From: Roseovarius dicentrarchi
GTDB taxonomy: Bacteria; Pseudomonadota; Alphaproteobacteria; Rhodobacterales; Rhodobacteraceae
Direction of reading: 5' to 3'
NCBI RefSeq assembly: GCF_003316635.1
Contig: NZ_QNQP01000009.1
Location: 1 to 64,000, forward strand
Length of the DNA: 64,000 nt
In this document: positions 44,647 to 52,300 of the stretch, one piece after another
Numbering within the stretch: the first letter of the stretch is position 1
Layout: every line of letters begins with the position of its first letter
Notes under the pieces: generated by a model
Databases searched by the model: none
Told to the model about the DNA's origin: nothing
Seen by the model: only the letters and a program-made list of their open reading frames with translations
Program-made: the position numbers and the translations under genes

Positions 44647-45264
44647 TCAGTCCTCCGGCTTTGCGGGCATGTATATCAGCTTGACCCCGTCCGTGAACCG
44701 CAAATTTGCGGCGCCGGTTTCAGGGTCCGAGGTCAGCAGCATACGCCCCGCATTCAGATCGCCGGGCGGGCCGGTGCCGGTGATGGCGCCCGGCGTTTCG
44801 GCATAAAGCGTGCTGAATCGCGTGTTGATGCTGTCAGTGCGGATGTCATAGCCCGTGGTGGTTTCAAACCGCACATCTCCGTCCAGCCTTGCGGTCATTT
44901 CGCGCTGGTCGGTCGTGCCGTGCTGCGATGTGATGTCGACAACGCCGCCGCCATTGAGACGCAGCCTGGCCTGCGCACGCTCCGCCAGCAGGATGTCGCG
45001 GTCCGCTGGATCGGGCCGGACAAATTCCGCACTGAACGACACCTGCTCGCCGCCCGACGCGACGCCGGCAAAGCTGGGATTGGTGACGCCCTGATCGATG
45101 GCGCGTTGCGCCAGATCCACATTCGCAACCGGTAGCTGATCGGTCAGATCAACCTTCCGCGATATCAGGAACAGGGTCGACAACAGGCCCAGCGCAACCA
45201 GCGGCAGGATGACCTTGGCCCAGTTGACCAAGCGTGTGTGAAAATTGTCGCCCCTGCGGATCAA
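44647..45264 (-). CDS. lptC: LPS-transport inner-membrane protein LptC
   Basis: The 205-residue protein has one N-terminal membrane helix (about 17-36, VILPLVALGLLSTLFLISRK) and a periplasmic beta-jellyroll (TARLDGDVRFETTTGYDIRTDSINTRF). It passes LPS from LptB2FG to LptA. The only reasonable start is TTG at 45264, which overlaps the rnd stop codon by two bases (TTGA), so its translation is probably coupled to rnd. Confidence 0.9.
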   Translation of the reverse strand: MIRRGDNFHTRLVNWAKVILPLVALGLLSTLFLISRKVDLTDQLPVANVDLAQRAIDQGVTNPSFAGVASGGEQVSFSAEFVRPDPADRDILLAERAQARLRLNGGGVVDITSQHGTTDQREMTARLDGDVRFETTTGYDIRTDSINTRFSTLYAETPGAITGTGPPGDLNAGRMLLTSDPETGAANLRFTDGVKLIYMPAKPED

Positions 45265-45872
45265 TGCGAAAATATATCCTGTTCGGGCCAGCCTGCCAGA
45301 TCCAGCGCCGCGCGTGTCGGCAGAAAATCAAAGCAGGCCTGCGCCAGTTCCATGCGTCCCTCGCGCACCAGCCGGGTATTCAATGCGTCGCGCAACTTGT
45401 GCAGATACAGGACATCGGACGCGGCATAATCCAGCTGTGCTTTGGTCAGTTCGGGCGCACCCCAGTCCGAGCTTTGCTGTTGTTTGCTGATATCGACGCC
45501 CACCAGTTCGCTCAGCAGGTATTTCAGACCATGCCGGTCCGTGTAGGTGCGGATCAGCTTGCTGGCGATCTTTGTGCAGTAGACCGGCGCAGCGACGACG
45601 CCAAAGGCGTTCTGCATCGCCGCGATATCGAACCGGCCAAAGTGGAACAGTTTCAACACATTCGGGTCGGTCAACATCGCGCGTAGGTTCGGCGCATCGG
45701 TCTGGCCCTTGGCGATCTGCACCAGATGCGCATTGCCATCGCCGCCGGACATCTGGACAAGGCATAACCGGTCGCGATGTGGATGCAGGCCCATTGTTTC
45801 GCAGTCAATCGCCACAACGGGGCCCAGATCCAGACCGTCCGGCAGATCGCCCTGATAAAGAGTGTTCGTCAT
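45261..45872 (-). CDS. rnd: Ribonuclease D-like 3'-5' exonuclease
   Basis: The 203-residue protein is a DEDDy exonuclease with VVAIDCETMGLHP (Asp-x-Glu), FHFGRFDIAAM (third Asp) and the terminal Tyr-x-x-x-Asp in YAASDVLYLHKL. It consists of the catalytic domain alone; the HRDC domains of E. coli RNase D are missing, so it is the short form common in alphaproteobacteria, thought to trim tRNA or other structured RNA ends. It is the first gene of the lpt run. Confidence 0.92.
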   Translation of the reverse strand: MTNTLYQGDLPDGLDLGPVVAIDCETMGLHPHRDRLCLVQMSGGDGNAHLVQIAKGQTDAPNLRAMLTDPNVLKLFHFGRFDIAAMQNAFGVVAAPVYCTKIASKLIRTYTDRHGLKYLLSELVGVDISKQQQSSDWGAPELTKAQLDYAASDVLYLHKLRDALNTRLVREGRMELAQACFDFLPTRAALDLAGWPEQDIFSH

Positions 45873-46005
45873 GTCAGTCCCTTCGCGTCTTTGGACATGC
45901 GATATATAGGATCGAACCGGCGGGCCACCAATATCTGACCTCCGGGCTGGCGCTGCCGCCGAATTCCTATGCCAGAGACGTTTAGAAATCCTGAAGAACG
46001 GCGCG

Positions 46006-46428
46006 CTATCCTTCGCCCTCGACCTTGCCGCGCAGCGCCTTGACGTCGCCGCGCGCTTTTTTCGCCTTGAGACGGCGTTTTTTCGACCCCAGCGTTGGCC
46101 GGGTCGGAATCCGCCGCTTGGGCTTTTCCGTCGCCTTGCGGATCAGTTCGGCCAGACGTTCGCGCGCGATGTCGCGGTTGCGGGCCTGATGGCGCGTTTC
46201 GTCGCACTGGATGATCAGCGTGCCGTCCAGTGTCCAGCGCCGCCCGGCCAGCCGTTTCAGGCGGCGTTTCACCGGGTCCGGCAGGTTGGGCGAGCGTTCA
46301 GCCTCGAAGCGCAGCTCGACCGCGCTGGCGACCTTGTTGACGTTCTGCCCGCCGGGACCGCTGGCGCGCACGAATTGCTCGGTCAGCTCCCAGTCTTCGA
46401 TCGCTATGGTGTCTGTGATGCGCAACAT
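46006..46428 (-). CDS. arfB: Alternative ribosome-rescue factor ArfB (YaeJ)
   Basis: The 140-residue peptidyl-tRNA hydrolase rescues ribosomes stalled without a stop codon. The GGQ motif lies in ASGPGGQNVNK (about 25-35) and the C-terminal tail is Lys/Arg-rich (TLGSKKRRLKAKKARGDVKALRGK), as needed to occupy the empty mRNA channel. I prefer the ATG at 46428; a TTG three codons upstream is less likely. Its ribosome site is weak (GGCAGGC). A terminator-like hairpin, preceded by an 18-codon ORF, ends 35 bases before the start, which hints at attenuation. Confidence 0.95.
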   Translation of the reverse strand: MLRITDTIAIEDWELTEQFVRASGPGGQNVNKVASAVELRFEAERSPNLPDPVKRRLKRLAGRRWTLDGTLIIQCDETRHQARNRDIARERLAELIRKATEKPKRRIPTRPTLGSKKRRLKAKKARGDVKALRGKVEGEG

Positions 46429-46463
46429 GCCTGCCAATCTAGTGCCTTGCGCGGCAAATCGAA

Positions 46464-46490
46464 AGGGCCGCCCCGATATGGGACGGCCCT
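46464..46490 (-). terminator. Hairpin terminator between the small RNA and arfB
   Basis: Read leftward, AGGGCCG-T-CCC, ATATC, GGG-G-CGGCCCT forms a stem of 7 plus 3 pairs with one mismatch and is followed by TTT. It ends the structured RNA and lies immediately upstream of arfB. Confidence 0.7.
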
Positions 46491-46559
46491 CTAGAAGTTT
46501 TTCGGAGGTGGGCCGGTTAGGCGCACCAATCAGGTCGCTTCAAATATCCGAGGACTGCC

Positions 46560-46616
46560 TCAGATACGCGCCTCCCTGACTGTTCCGACACCCCGCTCCA
46601 ATACCTCTAATGACAC
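46560..46616 (-). CDS. 18-residue peptide ORF in the arfB-upstream RNA
   Basis: The ORF starts with GTG at 46616, 5 bases after the ideal ribosome site GGAGGTGG, and encodes MSLEVLERGVGTVREARI before TGA. It is too short for a folded protein and has no membrane character; it fits a leader peptide or a regulatory small ORF. The strength of the ribosome site is the main evidence for translation. No run of identical codons points to amino-acid sensing, although four Glu and three Arg codons occur among 18. Confidence 0.5.
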   Translation of the reverse strand: MSLEVLERGVGTVREARI

Positions 46617-46709
46617 TGGACCACCTCCTTTCGTTGATTAAACTCACCCTGAGCTTGGCACAAAATTTTGATATGTCAAAACAAAATTTCGGCCCCGTTC
46701 ACCGACCGC

Positions 46710-47597
46710 TTATTGCGATTGCAAAACGCCCACGCATTGCTGTGGCAGATCGGCCATCGTCAGCTCGCGCTTTGGCTTGGGTTTTGGCGCGTTCGGATCG
46801 CGCGGCTTGGGCTTTGGCGGGTTGAGGATATTGGCCACCCATTCCTGCGCCTCGGCGCAGCCATCGCCCGGTGGCGGCGGCGCCTGGTTGACGCATCCGG
46901 CTGCGCCGCCAGGGCAGGCAAGGCGGACGTGGAAATGATAGTGATGCCCCCACCAAGGCCGGATCTTGCGCAGCCAGTCGCGGTTGCCTGTCTCGTCCTT
47001 GCACATCTGCACCTTGGCACCCGGAAAGATGAAGATGCGCGCCACGCGCGGATCGCTTGCGGCGGCTTTCAGCACCTCATGCTGGCCGCGGGTCCACCCC
47101 GAATTGACATAGGCGCCATTGGCCCGCCGCATTGACGTGGCCGACAGGTTCTCCCGCTCGTTGATGGTCAGGTTCAGCCGCGGCGGCGGCATCAGCCAGA
47201 TATCGGCATCCAGCCCCAACTGGTGCGAGCGGTGCCCGCTCAGCATCGGGCCGCCGCGCGGCTGGCTCATATCGCCCACATACAGGCCGTTCCAGCCCAT
47301 GCGCGCGGCCTTCGCCGACAAATCAGTGACGAAATTCACCAGCTGCGGATGGCCCCAGTTGCGGTTGCGCGACAGACGCATCGCCTGCCATGTCGGCCCG
47401 GTCTGCGGCAGTTGCACACCGCCGGCCATGCAGCCCTTGGCATAGCTGCCGAATGGCGCGGGCTGCTGCGCCGATCCGACGCGCGCGGCACCAAACAGCT
47501 GTTTGGCCTCTTTGCCCTGCGCCATCGCAGGCAGCGCAAGCGGCACCATCAGTGCCGCAGCAGCGGTAAGGGCAAGCGCCCTGAGTTGTGCAATCAT
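46710..47597 (-). CDS. mepA: Penicillin-insensitive murein endopeptidase
   Basis: The 295-residue periplasmic LAS-type metallopeptidase cuts D-Ala-mDAP cross-links of peptidoglycan. A signal peptide covers about residues 1-26 (cleavage after AMA). Zinc ligands are seen in GHRSHQLGLDAD and WWGHHYHFHVRL. Six cysteines are consistent with disulfides in the periplasm. A Pro/Lys-rich tail (PPKPKPRDPNAPKPKPKRE) precedes the end and is longer than in E. coli MepA. The start overlaps the MFS stop (ATGA). Confidence 0.94.
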   Translation of the reverse strand: MIAQLRALALTAAAALMVPLALPAMAQGKEAKQLFGAARVGSAQQPAPFGSYAKGCMAGGVQLPQTGPTWQAMRLSRNRNWGHPQLVNFVTDLSAKAARMGWNGLYVGDMSQPRGGPMLSGHRSHQLGLDADIWLMPPPRLNLTINERENLSATSMRRANGAYVNSGWTRGQHEVLKAAASDPRVARIFIFPGAKVQMCKDETGNRDWLRKIRPWWGHHYHFHVRLACPGGAAGCVNQAPPPPGDGCAEAQEWVANILNPPKPKPRDPNAPKPKPKRELTMADLPQQCVGVLQSQ

Positions 47598-48931
47598 TCG
47601 GCCGGATCTCCCTGTGGTTTCACCCAGACTAACAGCACCAAGCCGATCAATAAAAGCCCGATCAGCGGGCTGACGCCAATCTGCTGGCTGCCTGTCGCCG
47701 CCGTCACCACGCCGATCAGGGCGGGCGCGATGAACGCCGTCGCCTTGCCCGCCAGCCCGTAAAGGCCAAAGGATTGCGCCATATGACCTGGCCGCGCCTG
47801 CCGCACCATCATCGTCCGGCTGGCCGATTGCAGCACCCCTCCCGCCGCGCCGATCACAGCCCCGCAGAGGTAAAACAACGCATCCGGCAGGGCCGAGCCG
47901 GGCTCAAGGTCAACCCCGTACACCCGCGTGCGCGAGATGAACACGATCGACACCGCCACCGCGAGCAGCGCCAGAATGGCGGACACGATGACGCGCTTTG
48001 GCCCGAACCTGTCATCTGCATGGCCCCCGGCCCACGCGAAAAACGCGCCGGAAATCAGCGCAACGATGCCGAAAACACCAACCTGCACCACATCCCAGCC
48101 CAGCACGCCCGCCGCATAAATCCCGCCAAAGAAATACATCCCGTTCAGCGCATCACGGTAGAACATGGACGAGGCCAGATAGGCAAACAGCGACGGTGTT
48201 TGCGGCAGGTGGCGAATGGTGTGCCCGACATTTTTCAGCGCCTGCCCCACCGCCAACGCCCTGCCGGGCTTGCGGGCGGGCTCCTTCACCCACAGGAAAA
48301 ACGGCACCATGAAGGCAACGTACCAGAACCCGGTCAGCGGCCCGACAAACCGCGTCCCCTCGCGCCGCGTCGCATCGAACCCCAGCGCCGGATCAATGCC
48401 CAGCAGCGTCTTGCCCGTGCTGGCGCTTTCGGCAAAAAACAGCAGCACCACCATCAGCGCCGCCAATCCCCCGACATAGCCAAACGCCCAGCCATTGCCG
48501 GAAATGCGCCCGATCTCGGATTTTTTGCCGATATCGGGCAGCATGGAGTTGGTGAAAATCGTCGCAAACTCCATCCCGATCATGCCGATGACGAAAAACA
48601 CCAGCACCAGAACTAGGTTCAGATCATACGGCGTCGCCCACCAGATGCCGCAGGCGCCGACCACGTACATGGCCGAAAACACCTTGATCCACTGCATCCG
48701 CGCGCCTGAATGATCCGCCAGCGCACCCAGCACAGGCGCGCCCAGCGCGATCACGATGCCCGCCACGGCAATGCCCGTGGCCCAGATCGTCTGCGCCCTT
48801 GCGCCGTCGCCGATCAGCTCTTGGATATAGGGGGCAAAGATGAATGTTATCAAAAGGGTGTTGTAGGGCTGGCTGGCCCAGTCAAAGAAAAACCATCCCC
48901 AGATACGGCGGCGATATGTCGGAAATCTCAT
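47594..48931 (-). CDS. MFS transporter of the UMF1/Atg22-like family
   Basis: The 445-residue protein shows twelve predicted helices and the N-terminal motif RRRIWGWFFFDWASQPYNTLLITFIFAPYI, typical of the UMF1 family ('WxxYDWANSAYxT' region), and a second-half repeat with AGVLGWDVVQVGVFGIVALISGAFFAWAGGHADDRFG. Substrate unknown; vacuolar relatives export amino acids. It is translationally coupled to mepA, so it might handle a murein-derived compound (inference). Confidence 0.85.
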   Translation of the reverse strand: MRFPTYRRRIWGWFFFDWASQPYNTLLITFIFAPYIQELIGDGARAQTIWATGIAVAGIVIALGAPVLGALADHSGARMQWIKVFSAMYVVGACGIWWATPYDLNLVLVLVFFVIGMIGMEFATIFTNSMLPDIGKKSEIGRISGNGWAFGYVGGLAALMVVLLFFAESASTGKTLLGIDPALGFDATRREGTRFVGPLTGFWYVAFMVPFFLWVKEPARKPGRALAVGQALKNVGHTIRHLPQTPSLFAYLASSMFYRDALNGMYFFGGIYAAGVLGWDVVQVGVFGIVALISGAFFAWAGGHADDRFGPKRVIVSAILALLAVAVSIVFISRTRVYGVDLEPGSALPDALFYLCGAVIGAAGGVLQSASRTMMVRQARPGHMAQSFGLYGLAGKATAFIAPALIGVVTAATGSQQIGVSPLIGLLLIGLVLLVWVKPQGDPAE

Positions 48932-49098
48932 GTCGGCCTCAAAACAGCGAAGTCATTGAAATCGAATATTGCCGCTTATGACGGCCTGCGGCGACTGACC
49001 GCAAGGATTTCCTGACGCCATCACAGCCCTGCGCGCCCTTGCGCTTTGCGGCTGCGCGGCTTACCTCCAAGGCGAATTTAAACAGGGGAATTCACACG

Positions 49099-49386
49099 AT
49101 GCTGGCAATTTACGGACCGCTGCAACTTATCCTCAGCGTCATTTATTTCGTGATGATCGTTCACATCATCATGAGCTGGCTGATCAATTTTCAGGTGCTG
49201 AACCTGCGCCAGCCACTGGTCGCACAGATCTGGGATGGCCTGAACCGCCTGCTGGAGCCGATTTATCAGCCCATCCGCCGCATCCTGCCCGACACGCGCC
49301 CGCTGGATCTGGCGCCGCTGGTGGCGCTGATTGCGGTCATTTCGCTGCGCGCCTATGTGCTGCCGGTCATTTTTGGCTTTGCGTGA
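49099..49386 (+). CDS. YggT family membrane protein
   Basis: The 95-residue protein has two YggT-type hydrophobic segments, around IYFVMIVHIIMSWLINF and LVALIAVISLRAYVLPVIFG, with the conserved tract LLEPIYQPIRRILPDTRPLDLAP between. YggT proteins are inner-membrane proteins linked to osmotic stress and cell-division placement. AGGGGA precedes the ATG at 49099; twenty upstream in-frame codons lack a ribosome site. Confidence 0.88.
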   Translation: MLAIYGPLQLILSVIYFVMIVHIIMSWLINFQVLNLRQPLVAQIWDGLNRLLEPIYQPIRRILPDTRPLDLAPLVALIAVISLRAYVLPVIFGFA

Positions 49387-49468
49387 CATAATACCGGGCC
49401 TTGTTCACCGAATCTTAGTGTGAAAATACTCTTGTAAGGTCAGCCCATATAACTTGCAGGAATGCACC

Positions 49469-51505
49469 ATGCCCGCCGCCACCCTTTTAAGGGACATATT
49501 CGGATTCGACGCCTTCCGCCCCGGACAGCAGGACATCGTGACCGCTGTGGCGGAGGGCCGCAACGTTCTGGCAATCATGCCGACGGGTGGCGGCAAATCC
49601 CTGTGTTTCCAGCTGCCTGCATTGATGCGCGAGGGCGTCACGGTTGTCATCTCGCCGCTCATCGCGCTGATGCGCGATCAGGTCCGCGCCCTGCGCGCCG
49701 TCGGGGTCGAGGCCGGCGCGCTCACCTCCGGCAACACGGAGGAGGAGACCGCCGCCGTCTGGGAGGCGCTGGAGGCGGGCCGCCTGAAGCTGCTTTACAT
49801 CGCGCCTGAACGCCTTGCCGCCGGATCGGCCATGGGGATGCTGCGCCGCGCGGGTGTCAGCCTGATCGCTGTGGACGAGGCGCATTGCGTGTCGCAATGG
49901 GGCCATGATTTCCGCCCCGATTACCTGCGCATCGGCGAGTTGCGCCGCGCCCTGAATGTGCCGCTCGCCGCCTTCACCGCCACCGCGGATGCCGAAACCC
50001 AAGACGAGATCATCGAAAAGCTGTTCGACGGCGCCCCGCCTGAACGGTTTCTGCACGGGTTCGACCGGCCCAACATCCACCTTGCCTTTCAGGCCAAGGA
50101 TAGCCCCCGCCGCCAGATCATGGACTTTGCCAAGGCCCGCAAGGGCCAGTCCGGCATCGTCTATTGCGGCACCCGCGCGCGCACCGAAACACTGGCGCAG
50201 GCGCTGCGCGAGGCGGGGCACAACGCGGTTGCCTATAACGGCGGGATGGAGGCGGACACCCGCCGCCATGTCGAGGGGCGCTTTAACGCCGAGGATGGGC
50301 TGATCGTGGTCGCCACCGTCGCCTTTGGCATGGGCGTGGACAAGCCTGATATTCGCTGGGTCGCCCATGCGGATCTGCCCAAATCCATCGAGAGTTACTA
50401 TCAGGAAATCGGCCGCGCGGGCCGCGACGGCGCCCCTGCCGAGACGCTCACGCTCTACGGTCCTGATGATATCCGCCTGCGCCGCTCCCAGATTGACGAG
50501 GGGCTGGCCCCACCCGAACGCCGCATGGCCGATCACGCACGCCTGAACGCGCTACTGGGCCTCGCCGAGGCGCTGGAATGCCGCCGGGTCAAGCTGCTGG
50601 GCTATTTCGGCGAGGACACCGAACCTTGCAAGAATTGCGACCTGTGCGACACCCCCCCCGCCACGTTCGACGGGACTGAGGCAGTGCGCAAGGCGCTGTC
50701 GGCGATCCTGCGCACCGGCGAATATTTCGGCGCAGGTCATCTGATCGACATCCTGACCGGTAAGGATACCGAAAAAATCCGCCAGCGCGGCCATGATGCG
50801 CTGCCCACCTTCGGCGTCGGCAAGGATATGTCCAAGAGCAGTTGGCAGGCCATATTCCGCCAGATGATGGGCCATGATCTGGTGCGCCCCGATCCCGAGC
50901 GGCACGGCGCGCTGCGCATGACGGACCCCGCCGTGCCCATTCTGAAGGGCGAGGCAAATGTCACCCTGCGCAAGGACACCGTGCAAAGCAGCGAGCGCCG
51001 CCCGGCCGTCAAGGCGCTGGTATCGGACGAGGATGCGCCGCTTCTGTCGGCGCTCAAGGCCAAGCGCCGCGCCTTTGCCGAGGCGCAGAATGTGCCGGCC
51101 TATATCGTCTTCAACGACCGCACCCTGATCGAAATGGCCGAGGCGCGCCCCGCCACGCTGGACCAGATGGCGCGCATCGGCGGCGTCGGCGCCAAGAAGC
51201 TGGAGCAGTACGGTGATGCGTTCCTGTCGGTCATCAACGGCGAAGCGGCGCAGATGCATCCCGCGCGGCGCAAATTGGCCGGGCGCCCGGCGGGCAGCCT
51301 GTTTGACCGCCTGATCGAGGCGCAAAACCAGCTGGCCCGCGGCGCGGACGGTCTGGACAAACCGCTGAGCTGTTCAACCACGCTGATCACCCGGATTGCC
51401 GAAACCCGTCCCCGCGATGCGGCGCAGATGGCGCGCATCCTTGGCGACAAACGCGCTGAGCGGTTTGGCCCCGCGTTCATGGACGTTTTGCAAGACGCGG
51501 ACTAG
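49469..51505 (+). CDS. recQ: ATP-dependent DNA helicase RecQ
   Basis: The 678-residue 3'-5' DNA helicase has PTGGGKSLCFQLPA (Walker A), DEAHCVSQWGHDFRPDY, TATAD, and ATVAFGMGVDKPDIRWVAHADLPKSIESYYQEIGRAGRDG, then the zinc-binding Cys set ending CKNCDLCD (RQC domain) and a C-terminal HRDC domain (about 510-590). A further helical repeat of about 70 residues follows, as in other alphaproteobacterial RecQ. It acts in recombination and fork repair. I use the ATG at 49469 (AGGA at 9 bases); a TTG five codons before is possible. Confidence 0.96.
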   Translation: MPAATLLRDIFGFDAFRPGQQDIVTAVAEGRNVLAIMPTGGGKSLCFQLPALMREGVTVVISPLIALMRDQVRALRAVGVEAGALTSGNTEEETAAVWEALEAGRLKLLYIAPERLAAGSAMGMLRRAGVSLIAVDEAHCVSQWGHDFRPDYLRIGELRRALNVPLAAFTATADAETQDEIIEKLFDGAPPERFLHGFDRPNIHLAFQAKDSPRRQIMDFAKARKGQSGIVYCGTRARTETLAQALREAGHNAVAYNGGMEADTRRHVEGRFNAEDGLIVVATVAFGMGVDKPDIRWVAHADLPKSIESYYQEIGRAGRDGAPAETLTLYGPDDIRLRRSQIDEGLAPPERRMADHARLNALLGLAEALECRRVKLLGYFGEDTEPCKNCDLCDTPPATFDGTEAVRKALSAILRTGEYFGAGHLIDILTGKDTEKIRQRGHDALPTFGVGKDMSKSSWQAIFRQMMGHDLVRPDPERHGALRMTDPAVPILKGEANVTLRKDTVQSSERRPAVKALVSDEDAPLLSALKAKRRAFAEAQNVPAYIVFNDRTLIEMAEARPATLDQMARIGGVGAKKLEQYGDAFLSVINGEAAQMHPARRKLAGRPAGSLFDRLIEAQNQLARGADGLDKPLSCSTTLITRIAETRPRDAAQMARILGDKRAERFGPAFMDVLQDAD

Positions 51506-51532
51506 ATATAGGGAAATCTGAAAGGACACCCC

Positions 51533-52300
51533 ATGCTCGTCGTCATCTCGCCCGCCAAGAAACTGGATATGTCGCCCACGGATGTTGCCGCCACCATCCC
51601 CGGCTTTGCCAAGGATGCCAAGGAGTTGGCCGCGATCGCGAACAAACTCAGCCAGGCCGAATTGCAGGACCTGATGAGCATCAGCGCCGATCTGGCCAAA
51701 CTGAACGCCGAGCGTTTTGCCAATTTCGGCGAGATGGACAGCAAGCCCGCCGCGCTGGCCTTTGCCGGGGACACCTATCAGGGGCTTGAGGCAGGCAGCC
51801 TCGACCCTGAAGAAATGGACTGGGCGCAGGATCATCTGCGCATCCTGTCCGGGCTTTACGGCCTGTTGCGCCCGCGCGATGCGATCCAGCCCTACCGGCT
51901 GGAAATGGGCAGCAAGCTGAAGACGGATCAGGGCAAATCGCTATATGACTACTGGGGCAGCCGCATCGCCGAGGCGCTGAACCGGCACGCCGCCGATGTG
52001 AAGGCCGATGTGCTGGTCAACTGCGCCAGTCAGGAATATTTCGGCGCTGTCGATCTGGATGCACTGAAGCTGCGCGTCATCACCCCCGTCTTCATGGAGG
52101 ACAAGGGCGGCACCCCGAAAATCGTCAGCTTCTACGCCAAGAAGGCGCGCGGCGCGATGGCGCGTTTCATCATCCAGAACCGCCTTGCGGATGCGGATTC
52201 GATCACGGATTTCGATAGCGGGGGCTATTCCTATCGCGCCGATATGTCCGAGGAAAACAAACCGGTTTTCCTGCGCGATCCGGACGCTGGCAACGCTTAA
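51533..52300 (+). CDS. yaaA: Peroxide stress protein YaaA
   Basis: The 255-residue DUF328/YaaA protein begins MLVVISPAKKLDM, contains SGLYGLLRPRDAIQPYRLEMG and ends with FDSGGYSYRADMSEENKPVFLR, all standard. YaaA limits free iron and binds DNA during H2O2 stress. AAAGGA stands 7 bases before the ATG, and the 27 bases after recQ suggest a shared transcript of DNA-protection genes. Its final 4 bases overlap the convergent histidine kinase gene. Confidence 0.95.
   Translation: MLVVISPAKKLDMSPTDVAATIPGFAKDAKELAAIANKLSQAELQDLMSISADLAKLNAERFANFGEMDSKPAALAFAGDTYQGLEAGSLDPEEMDWAQDHLRILSGLYGLLRPRDAIQPYRLEMGSKLKTDQGKSLYDYWGSRIAEALNRHAADVKADVLVNCASQEYFGAVDLDALKLRVITPVFMEDKGGTPKIVSFYAKKARGAMARFIIQNRLADADSITDFDSGGYSYRADMSEENKPVFLRDPDAGNA

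Larger units (their letters stand above)
46464..46644 (-). ncRNA. Structured small RNA / leader upstream of arfB
   Basis: A minus-strand transcript of about 180 bases is suggested by TTGACA (46679-46674) with CAAGCT 16 bases further on, and by the hairpin at 46490-46464. The RNA has a perfect ribosome site AAAGGAGGTGG before a tiny ORF, and near its end CCACCTCC (46511-46504), which is exactly complementary to GGAGGTGG (46628-46621) in that ribosome site. A small hairpin GAGG-CAGT-CCTC lies between. I believe I have met this sequence in other Roseobacter genomes, but cannot name it. Confidence 0.55.
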
